This document shows, piece by piece, positions 1-5,033 of a stretch of DNA of 6,244 nt. The stretch's first letter is position 1, and each line of letters starts with the position of its first letter. Under the pieces are notes generated by a model that saw only the letters and a program-made list of their open reading frames with translations, had not been told where the DNA came from and ran no database searches. The position numbers and the translations under genes are program-made. Location: contig JACQPZ010000183.1 of NCBI GenBank assembly GCA_016207265.1, positions 1-6,244 on the forward strand, written 5' to 3'. The DNA is from Candidatus Latescibacterota bacterium (lineage in GTDB: Bacteria; Eisenbacteria; RBG-16-71-46; SZUA-252).

Positions 1-5
1 GCGGC

Positions 6-1106
6 TCACAGCACCCGGCGCAATCCGTCGACCAGGCGCTCGAGTTCCGACGGGGTCCCGACGCTGATCCGGGCGTATTCGGGGGAAAGCCCGAACGGGG
101 TCACGGGACGGATGATGACACCCAACCCCTCTAGGGCCCGGGACGCCTCCACGGCCGAGCCCGGGAAGCGGGCGAGCACGAAGTTCGCCCACGTGGGAGT
201 GCACGAGACGCCGAGCCGGGAGAGTTCGCGTAGGAGGAACTGCTTCCCCGCTTCGTTGAGGACCCGGCTTCGGGAGACCTGTTCCCCGTCGCGGAGGCTC
301 GCGCGCGCGGCCGCCTGTCCCATGCTCGTCACGTTGAACGGAAGCCGCACCCGGTGGACCAGCGCGGCCAGCTCGGGTGTGAAGAAGCCGTAGCCGACGC
401 GAAGCCCCGCCAGCGCATAGATCTTCGAGAAGGTCCGAAGCACCGCGACCTGCTTCCCTTTGCGAAGGTAGTCGAGCCCGTTCGGATATTCGGGGTCGGT
501 CACGTATTCGAAATAGGCTTCGTCGAGAATGGTGAGCACGTGGTCGGGAACGCGGTCGAAGTAGGCGTCCATCTGGCGACGGCCGACGATCGTTCCCGTT
601 GGATTGTCCGGGTTCGAGAAGTAGACCAGGCGCGTGCGCTCGTTCACCGCGGCGAGCATCGCAGGCGGATCGTGGAACAGGTCCTTTCCGGGAACCTGGA
701 CGAGCTTCCCGCCCGCGACGCGCACCGCGATCGCGAACATCATGAACGCGGGGGCGGACATGACCGCCTCGTCGGCGGGGCCGAGGTGGATCCGGCAGAG
801 CACGTCGATCAGATCGTTCGAGCCGGAGCCGACCGCGATCTGCTCGAAAGGAACTCCCCAGAAGGAGGAGAGCGATTCCCGAAGGTAGAAGGAGCTTCCG
901 TCCGGGTACCGGTTGACGCTCCGCGCCGCCTCCCCCATCGCTTCGACCGCAAGAGGCGACGGCCCCAGCGGATTCTCGTTCGAGGCGAGCTTGATCGCGC
1001 CCGAAATCTTGAGCTCCCGCTCCAGCTCCTCCACGGGCTTCCCCGGAACGTAGGGCTCGAGCGAGCGGATTTCGGTCCGGATGGGTTCCATCGTGCGCGC
1101 CGACAT
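6..1106 (-). CDS. hisC: Histidinol-phosphate aminotransferase family (PLP class I/II)
   Basis: This 366-residue protein is a cytosolic fold-type I PLP aminotransferase. HisC swaps an amino group between glutamate and imidazole-acetol phosphate in histidine synthesis. Visible landmarks are PYVPGKP (18-24), the SNENPLGPS segment (42-50), NPDNPTG (165-171, PLP-binding Asn168), LDEAYFEY (194-201, Asp195 for the pyridine nitrogen), RTFSKIY with Schiff-base Lys228, AGLRVGY with Arg236, and the C-terminal substrate-carboxylate Arg346 in ARISVG. Length matches the family (about 350-370). The ATG at 1106 is chosen because it overlaps the rluB stop as TGATG and has AGAGGA 5 nt upstream; Met6 is a weaker alternative. 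The stop is 5 bases from the window edge, so the next gene is unseen. No other his gene is visible, and HisC homologues outside his operons can act on tyrosine or phenylalanine, so the substrate is inferred. The family call is very secure. Confidence 0.93.
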   Translation of the reverse strand: MSARTMEPIRTEIRSLEPYVPGKPVEELERELKISGAIKLASNENPLGPSPLAVEAMGEAARSVNRYPDGSSFYLRESLSSFWGVPFEQIAVGSGSNDLIDVLCRIHLGPADEAVMSAPAFMMFAIAVRVAGGKLVQVPGKDLFHDPPAMLAAVNERTRLVYFSNPDNPTGTIVGRRQMDAYFDRVPDHVLTILDEAYFEYVTDPEYPNGLDYLRKGKQVAVLRTFSKIYALAGLRVGYGFFTPELAALVHRVRLPFNVTSMGQAAARASLRDGEQVSRSRVLNEAGKQFLLRELSRLGVSCTPTWANFVLARFPGSAVEASRALEGLGVIIRPVTPFGLSPEYARISVGTPSELERLVDGLRRVL

Positions 1107-1894
1107 CAGCGTCCTCTACGTCGACTTCGTGTCGCCGGCCGCAGTGTATCACCCCCCATCGGCCCCGGGAAAGCGTCGGGGATACCCGCGGATCGCCGGA
1201 GCGAGCGCACTTCGCCCTGGGTGAGCGGACGCACGGCGCCAGGCGCGAGGGCGCCGAGGCGGATCGGCCCGAACTGGATGCGAAGCATCCGCTCCACGTG
1301 GAGACCGGCCGCCCGCGCGAGGAGCCTCACTTCCCGCTTCTTCCCCTCGAGGATCTCGATGAGGAGTCTTCCGAGGCCGCGCTCCTGGCCTTCCAGGATG
1401 ACGCGCCTCGGCAGGATCTCGACACCCTCGATCACGGCGCCGCCCCGCAGCGTCCGCATCGCCTGCGCGGCGGGCACCGGCGCCACCCAGACGCGGTAGA
1501 GCCGGCTGAGCGCCGTCCGCGGGTGGAGGAGCGCTTCCGCCAGCGCCCCGTCGTCCGTGAAGAGGAGCAGTCCCTCGGTGGGGAGATCGAGCCTCCCGAC
1601 GGCGTGGAGACCCCGGACGCGATCGCCAAGCGCCTGAAACACGGTCGGATGTCCCCCCTGGCTTCTTCGGCTCACGAGAATCCCGGCGGGCTTATGATAG
1701 GCGAGGTACCGGTGTTCCTTCTTCCAGACGAGGAGCTTCCCATCGAGGGTGATCCGGTCGCGGAGCGGATCGACGGAGGGACCCATGCCGGCCGGCGGCA
1801 GGCCGTTCACGCGGACCCTGCCCTCGCGGATCCAGCCGTCCGCTTCGCGCCGGGAGCCCGCGCCGGCGCGGGCGAGAAACAGGTTAAGACGCAC
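1106..1894 (-). CDS. rluB: 23S rRNA pseudouridine synthase, RsuA/RluB family
   Basis: This 262-residue enzyme converts a uridine in ribosomal RNA to pseudouridine; RluB acts on the 23S peptidyl-transferase region (U2605 in E. coli). An N-terminal S4 RNA-binding domain (about 1-48) contains ARAGAGSRREAD and GRVRVNG. The catalytic domain follows: YLAYHKPAGILVS (63-75), GRLDLPTEGLLLFTDDG (100-116) with catalytic Asp103, the conserved Tyr133 in RLYRVWV, and EGKKREVRLL (183-192). The C-terminus ends in a basic tail, RSRRRGR. The start is GTG at 1894, inside scpB (11-nt overlap); a perfect GGAGGTGA lies 12 nt upstream, slightly long spacing. It sits between scpB and hisC, a common place for rluB beside scpAB. 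The family includes RsuA, RluB, RluE and RluF. Context favours RluB, but the exact target uridine cannot be read from sequence. Confidence 0.92.
   Translation of the reverse strand: MRLNLFLARAGAGSRREADGWIREGRVRVNGLPPAGMGPSVDPLRDRITLDGKLLVWKKEHRYLAYHKPAGILVSRRSQGGHPTVFQALGDRVRGLHAVGRLDLPTEGLLLFTDDGALAEALLHPRTALSRLYRVWVAPVPAAQAMRTLRGGAVIEGVEILPRRVILEGQERGLGRLLIEILEGKKREVRLLARAAGLHVERMLRIQFGPIRLGALAPGAVRPLTQGEVRSLRRSAGIPDAFPGPMGGDTLRPATRSRRRGR
1112..1117 (-). promoter_or_regulatory. Ribosome binding site of hisC
   Basis: AGAGGA on the minus strand lies inside the last codons of rluB, 5 nt before the hisC ATG at 1106. It supports the upstream start (Met1) over the in-frame Met6. Confidence 0.6.
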
Positions 1895-2465
1895 CGTCGC
1901 CGGTCGTCACCTCCGCGGTGGGCTCGGCCACGCGCTCGCGCTCCTCGAGAACGGGCCCCAGCTCCTTCAGCTCGGGCAGATCCGAGAGATCGTTCAGCCC
2001 CATGTACGCGAGGAATTCGGGCGTCGTGGAGTAGAGCAGCGGACGTCCCACTCCCTTCGACCGGCCCCTGATCGTGACCAGGGTCCGCTCGAGAAGCGTG
2101 TGGAGCACGCCGGCCGAATCCACCCCTCGGATCAAATCGATCTCGACCTTCGTGATCGGCTGGCGATAGGCCACGATCGCGAGCGCCTCGAGCGCGGCCT
2201 TGCTCAGCCGGATCTTCCGGCGCGAGCGAAGCATCTGCTCCACCCAGGGCGAGCACTCCTTGCGCGACAGAATCTGGTACCCGCCCGCAAGCTCGACCAA
2301 GACGACGCCGCGGTCGCCGTGCTCGTATTCCTCACGGAGATCGGCGAGGAGACGTCGCACGTCCTCGGGGCTTCGGTCTCCCAGCACCTCGACCAGGACC
2401 GCGAGGCCGACCGGAACGTCGCTCGCGAAGAGCACTGCCTCGAGGATCTGCTTGGGGGTCGGCAT
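1884..2465 (-). CDS. scpB: Segregation and condensation protein B
   Basis: ScpB is the dimeric winged-helix subunit of SMC-ScpAB condensin. It binds the kleisin ScpA and helps compact and segregate the chromosome in the nucleoid. The 193-residue product has the two-winged-helix layout: the first domain begins with KQILEAVLFASDVPV (5-19). The second holds the family signature LSKAALEALAIVAYRQPIT (87-105), EIDLIRGVDSAGVLHTLLE (108-126), GRSKGVGRPLLYSTTPEFL (134-152) and GLNDLSDLPEL (156-166). The tail is acidic and probably flexible. The ATG at 2465 (MPTPKQ) is preferred because AGGAGG lies 10 nt before it, whereas the ATG at 2474 has only 1 nt spacing. However, 2474 overlaps the scpA stop as ATGA, so MTAMPTPKQ is possible. 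A longer in-frame extension to 2519 would run into scpA and adds no conserved sequence. Family identity is very secure. Confidence 0.95.
   Translation of the reverse strand: MPTPKQILEAVLFASDVPVGLAVLVEVLGDRSPEDVRRLLADLREEYEHGDRGVVLVELAGGYQILSRKECSPWVEQMLRSRRKIRLSKAALEALAIVAYRQPITKVEIDLIRGVDSAGVLHTLLERTLVTIRGRSKGVGRPLLYSTTPEFLAYMGLNDLSDLPELKELGPVLEERERVAEPTAEVTTGDGAS
1907..1914 (-). promoter_or_regulatory. Ribosome binding site of rluB
   Basis: GGAGGTGA on the minus strand is a full 8-base complement of the usual 16S 3' end. It sits within the scpB coding region, 12 nt before the GTG start of rluB. It is the only good site near this start and supports GTG at 1894, since no other in-frame start keeps the S4 domain intact. 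Confidence 0.6.
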
Positions 2466-2470
2466 GGCGG

Positions 2471-3325
2471 TCATCCCTCCTCGGTGTGGATCGTCCCGTG
2501 CTCCTCGTCCATGCGCCACGCGATCCAGATCGGCCCGAACAGCTCCTCTTGCGCCACCGTGACGCGCTCCTGCTTCAATAGCTCCAAGAGTCCCAGGAAC
2601 GCCGTGATCTTCTCAATCCGCGTCACGAATTGCGAGAGGACCTCGTGGAAGAGCGCCCGTTTCTCCCGGCGGAGCGTATCCCGGATGACCGAGATCGCCT
2701 CCTCCAGGCTGATCGGCTCGGCCGTGATCGTATGGACGATCGGCGGTGCCGCGCGCTTCAACACGTCCCTGAGCGCGTCGAGGAGCCGGAAGAGGCTCAC
2801 GGGCTGAAGCTCGCCCTCGCTCGGATCCTCGAGCTGCGCGGGCGCTCCCCGATCGAACAGGAGGCGCCGCTCCCCCTCGAGTCGCTCGAGATCGCGCGAC
2901 GCCTCCTTGAAGCGCCGGTACTCGAGGAGCTGCCGCACCAGGCCCTCGCGCGGATCTTCTTCCTCCTCCTCGGCGATCGCGGGGGGAAGCAGCATGCGCG
3001 CCTTGATCCGCATGAGCGTGGCGGCCATGACGAGGAACTCGCCCGCGACCTCGAGATCCAGCTCGCGCATCAGCTCCAGGGTCTCGAGATACTGCTGCGT
3101 GATGCGGGCGATCGGAATGTCGCTGATGTCGATCTCGTCCCGCTGGATCAGGTGGAGGAGAAGATCGAGGGGACCTTCGAACGCGGGAAGCTGGACGCGG
3201 ATGAGGCTCGCGGATTCGCTCGCCGCAACGTCCGCGCGGGCGTCGGCGGCCGCAGGGGCGTCGGCGGCCGCGCGGGTAGCCGCATCGGCGGCCGATTCGG
3301 GGGCTTCGGTGCGAATGTCGCTCAT
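2471..3325 (-). CDS. scpA: Segregation and condensation protein A (kleisin)
   Basis: ScpA is the kleisin that bridges the SMC ATPase heads and recruits ScpB, acting in chromosome condensation and segregation. In this 284-residue protein the conserved core begins near residue 44: VQLPAFEGPLDLLLHLI (44-60), EIDISDIPI (64-72), then the helical block GEFLVMAATLMRIKARMLLP (95-114). An acidic loop, EEEEED (119-124), is followed by LVRQLLEYRRFKEA (129-142). The C-terminal winged helix holds FLGLLELLKQERVTVAQEE (243-261) and the ending LFGPIWI. An unusual N-terminal extension of about 42 residues is rich in alanine (17 of the first 40) and probably disordered. The ATG at 3325 has no recognisable Shine-Dalgarno; the gene is linked to trpS through a 7-codon ORF and ATGA overlaps, so translation probably depends on coupling. 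It is followed directly by scpB. Function is secure; the exact start is less so. Confidence 0.95.
   Translation of the reverse strand: MSDIRTEAPESAADAATRAAADAPAAADARADVAASESASLIRVQLPAFEGPLDLLLHLIQRDEIDISDIPIARITQQYLETLELMRELDLEVAGEFLVMAATLMRIKARMLLPPAIAEEEEEDPREGLVRQLLEYRRFKEASRDLERLEGERRLLFDRGAPAQLEDPSEGELQPVSLFRLLDALRDVLKRAAPPIVHTITAEPISLEEAISVIRDTLRREKRALFHEVLSQFVTRIEKITAFLGLLELLKQERVTVAQEELFGPIWIAWRMDEEHGTIHTEEG
2475..2482 (-). promoter_or_regulatory. Ribosome binding site that decides the scpB start
   Basis: GAGGAGGG on the minus strand overlaps the last codons of scpA. It lies 10 nt (from AGGAGG) before the ATG at 2465 but only 1 nt before the ATG at 2474. The spacing favours 2465 as the main start, with the ATGA overlap at 2471-2474 available for re-initiation. 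Confidence 0.6.
3240..3294 (-). repeat. Short in-frame repeats in the alanine-rich scpA N-terminus
   Basis: On the plus strand, gcgtcggcggccgc occurs at 3240-3253 and exactly again at 3258-3271 (18-nt period). A diverged third copy, gcatcggcggccg, is at 3282-3294 (24 nt further). Periods are multiples of three, and the protein reads AAADAP followed by AAADAR. This looks like replication slippage within a low-complexity linker rather than a functional DNA site. Confidence 0.7.
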
Positions 3326-3345
3326 CGGATTCGGATATCGCTCAT
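3306..3345 (-). repeat. Tandem imperfect 20-nt duplication of the scpA start
   Basis: Two adjacent 20-base units on the minus strand both begin ATGAGCGAYATYCG (3345-3326 and 3325-3306) and match at 14 of 20 positions. Both encode MSDIR in their first five codons, with three of the six differences at silent third positions. The first unit overlaps the trpS stop and the second carries the scpA start. Confidence 0.75.
3322..3345 (-). CDS. Putative 7-codon ORF (MSDIRIR) between trpS and scpA
   Basis: This mini-ORF starts with ATG at 3345, overlapping the trpS stop as ATGA. Its own TGA stop (3324-3322) overlaps the scpA ATG, again as ATGA. Its peptide nearly repeats the scpA N-terminus (MSDIRT). 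Shine-Dalgarno support is poor: a lone GAGG lies 13 nt upstream. It could serve as a re-initiation relay passing ribosomes from trpS to scpA. Otherwise it may be a non-functional scar of the duplication, or the true scpA start hidden by a single-base error. Expression is unproven. Confidence 0.3.
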   Translation of the reverse strand: MSDIRIR

Positions 3346-4358
3346 GCGAGTTTCATCGCCTCGCGGACCTCGCGCATCGTGGCCTGCGCGATCGCCCGGG
3401 CGCGTTCGTCTCCCATCCGGAGGGCCTCGCGGACCCGCTCGGGATGCGCCTCCAGCTCGCTCCGCCGCTCGCGGATCGGGCGAAGCTCCTCGGCCAGGAC
3501 GGCGGCGAGATCGCGCTTGTCGGCGACGCAACCCAGCCGGCCCGCGCGGCAGTCGGCCTCGATCCTGGTGGCGTTCGCCGCGTTGAACGCCCGGTGATAT
3601 GCGAACACGACGCATCCGTCCGGGTTCCCGGGGTCGTTCACGCGGATCTTCTTCGGATCCGTGTACGCGGTCCTCATCTTCGACGCGATGGCCTCCGGAG
3701 AATCGGAGAGAAGGACCGCGTTGTCCAGCGACTTGCTCATCCGCCTCGCATCGAGGCCCGGAGCCCGCGCGAACTGGGTCAGCTTCGCCTCCGGCACCGG
3801 GAACACCGGGCCGTAGAGACTGTTGAACTTCCGCGCCATCTCCCGGGTGATCTCGACGTGCGGCACCTGATCCTCGCCGACCGGCACGAGGTTCGCCTTG
3901 TAGAGGAGGATGTCCGCCGCCATGAGCACGGGATAGCCCAGATGGCCGTAGCTGACCGTCTCTTCGAGATGAAGGTCGCGCACCTGCTCTTTCACGGCGG
4001 GGTTCCGCTCGAGCCGGCTCGTCGTGATGAGCATGGAAAAGAGGAGGTGAAGCTCGGCGTGCTCCTTCACGTGGGACTGGATGAAGACGGGGCTTTTCTC
4101 GGGATCGATCCCCGCCGCGAGCCAATCGGTCACCATCTCGAACGTGTTCGGCGCAATCTGGTCGACGTGCTCGTAGTCGGTCGTGAGGGCGTGCCAGTCC
4201 GCCACCATGTGGAGATTCTCGCAGCTATCTTGCAATCGGACCCAGTTCTGGAGCGCCCCCAGGTAATTCCCGAGGTGCAAACGCCCGGTGGGACGCATGC
4301 CGCTCAGGATCCGAGGCCGCTTCGCGGGCTTCGTCTGCTTGGTCGCGGCGTCGCTCAG
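3342..4358 (-). CDS. trpS: Tryptophanyl-tRNA synthetase, apparent CTG start
   Basis: TrpS attaches tryptophan to tRNA-Trp in the cytosol (class Ic, Rossmann fold, homodimer). From CTG at 4358 the product is 338 residues, the usual length. Landmarks: first strand and HIGH-type motif RILSGMRPTGRLHLGN (16-31), MVADWHALTTDY (51-62), PVFIQSHV (90-97), LMAADILLY (145-153), VPVGEDQVPHVE (158-169), and the KMSKS-type loop RMSKS (206-210). A cysteine cluster resembling the [4Fe-4S] site of Thermotoga maritima TrpRS is present as C249, C270 and C277, but the fourth position is Asp280. No in-frame ATG, GTG or TTG is suitable: Met21 would cut into the first strand and active-site motif, and nothing standard occurs for more than 80 codons upstream. 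CTG has GGAGG 6 nt before it and overlaps the M50 stop as CTGA. Identity is certain; the start codon is inferred. Confidence 0.95.
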   Translation of the reverse strand: MSDAATKQTKPAKRPRILSGMRPTGRLHLGNYLGALQNWVRLQDSCENLHMVADWHALTTDYEHVDQIAPNTFEMVTDWLAAGIDPEKSPVFIQSHVKEHAELHLLFSMLITTSRLERNPAVKEQVRDLHLEETVSYGHLGYPVLMAADILLYKANLVPVGEDQVPHVEITREMARKFNSLYGPVFPVPEAKLTQFARAPGLDARRMSKSLDNAVLLSDSPEAIASKMRTAYTDPKKIRVNDPGNPDGCVVFAYHRAFNAANATRIEADCRAGRLGCVADKRDLAAVLAEELRPIRERRSELEAHPERVREALRMGDERARAIAQATMREVREAMKLA

Positions 4359-4993
4359 AGCATTCCTCCCGTGAAGAGCCCTCCCAGAACATAGACGACC
4401 GGCGAAATGACGTAGCCGAAGATATTGAATCCGGTCGCCATCCCAAGAACGACGATCCCAAGAAGCACGAAGGGTCCCGCGTACTCGAACCGGCGATAGC
4501 GTTCGGCGGCCACGGGACTCAGGAGCCCCGTGAGGATTCGGGAGCCGTCCAGCGGAAAGATCGGGATCAGGTTGAACGCGGCGAGGCCGAGGTTCAGGAA
4601 CACGCTCCCTTCGACCATGTAGAGCAGAAGCCTCGTCGAAACACTCTGCTCGGGCAGGGGTGCCGCGACGCGGTAGATCGTCCCGAACAGAAGCGCGAGT
4701 AGAACGTTCGAGATGGGCCCCGCGAGGGCGATCCACATCATGTCGCGGCGCGGATGCTTCAGATGCCGCTCGTCCACCGGCACCGGCTTCGCCCAACCGA
4801 TCCGCTGGGTCAGGGCAAACACGATCGTTCCGGTCAGGTCGAGATGTGCGAGCGGATTGAGCGTGAGCCTCCCGAGGAGCCTGGCGGTCGGATCGCCGAG
4901 GCGGTTCGCGACGAACGCGTGGCAGAATTCGTGGAAGGTCAGCGCGAAGAGGAGCGGCGGGACGATGAGGAGGATGCGCGTTACATCGCCCAC
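4355..4993 (-). CDS. M50 family site-2-type intramembrane metalloprotease
   Basis: This 212-residue, strongly hydrophobic protein is a compact zinc protease embedded in the membrane, of the short M50B type without a PDZ domain. The first transmembrane helix holds the zinc site HEFCH (His21, Glu22, His25) after LLIVPPLLFALTF. NPLAHLDLTGT (46-56), the AGPISN motif (91-96) and NLIPIFPLDGSRIL (141-154), with Asp149 as the likely third zinc ligand, complete the family signature. Further hydrophobic spans lie at about 86-110, 129-147, 172-187 and 190-208. Such proteases cleave transmembrane segments of regulators or signal-peptide remnants; the substrate here is unknown. The start is GTG at 4993, with AGGGAGGGAGG 5 nt upstream. 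The stop overlaps trpS as CTGA. Short M50 proteins next to trpS and scpAB are recurrent, which suggests co-expression, not a shared reaction. The length and intact catalytic residues suggest an active enzyme. Confidence 0.92.
   Translation of the reverse strand: MGDVTRILLIVPPLLFALTFHEFCHAFVANRLGDPTARLLGRLTLNPLAHLDLTGTIVFALTQRIGWAKPVPVDERHLKHPRRDMMWIALAGPISNVLLALLFGTIYRVAAPLPEQSVSTRLLLYMVEGSVFLNLGLAAFNLIPIFPLDGSRILTGLLSPVAAERYRRFEYAGPFVLLGIVVLGMATGFNIFGYVISPVVYVLGGLFTGGML
4364..4370 (-). promoter_or_regulatory. Ribosome binding site supporting the CTG start of trpS
   Basis: GGGAGGA on the minus strand lies in the last codons of the M50 gene. Its GGAGG core ends 6 nt before the CTG at 4358. 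The ATG immediately after it (4363) is in the M50 frame and meets a stop after two codons, so it cannot start trpS without a frameshift. Confidence 0.6.
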
Positions 4994-4998
4994 GGACG

Positions 4999-5009
4999 CC
5001 TCCCTCCCT
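4999..5009 (-). promoter_or_regulatory. Ribosome binding site of the M50 protease gene
   Basis: AGGGAGGGAGG on the minus strand ends 5 nt before the GTG start at 4993. It is the strongest such site in the window. It fixes the GTG start and suggests that this gene is translated independently of the M16 gene 40 nt upstream. Confidence 0.7.
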
Positions 5010-5010
5010 G

Positions 5011-5030
5011 TCCGCCCCGAACGGCGCGGA
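5011..5030 (-). other. Small hairpin in the M16-M50 intergenic gap
   Basis: The 40-nt gap contains a potential stem: TCCGC pairs with GCGGA, then a G-G mismatch, then CC with GG around a GTTC loop. No T-run follows, so it is not a normal intrinsic terminator. It might stabilise an mRNA end or be chance in GC-rich DNA. Confidence 0.3.
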
Positions 5031-5033
5031 TCG

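Noticed and set aside
354..1499. Long plus-strand open frame opposite hisC and rluB
   Set aside because: It runs antisense to two genes with intact family motifs, spans their junction, is Arg/Pro-rich, and has no recognisable domain. Long antisense open frames are expected in GC-rich coding DNA.
2466..2519. Extended scpB start at 2519
   Set aside because: The extra residues are an out-of-frame reading of the scpA C-terminus and are not conserved; the strong ribosome binding site points to 2465.
2907..4394. Long plus-strand open frame opposite scpA and trpS
   Set aside because: Composition is dominated by Arg, Ser and Ala with no motifs, and it crosses the scpA/trpS boundary. It is a codon-bias shadow of the minus-strand genes.
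4359..4796. N-terminal extension of trpS by about 146 codons to the ATG at 4796
   Set aside because: The added sequence is an out-of-frame reading of the M50 gene, is Arg-rich and not TrpS-like, and would overlap M50 by over 400 nt.
5011..5030. Intrinsic terminator between the M16 and M50 genes
   Set aside because: The stem is short with a mismatch and is followed by CAGGGAGGGAGG rather than a T-run, so termination is not supported.
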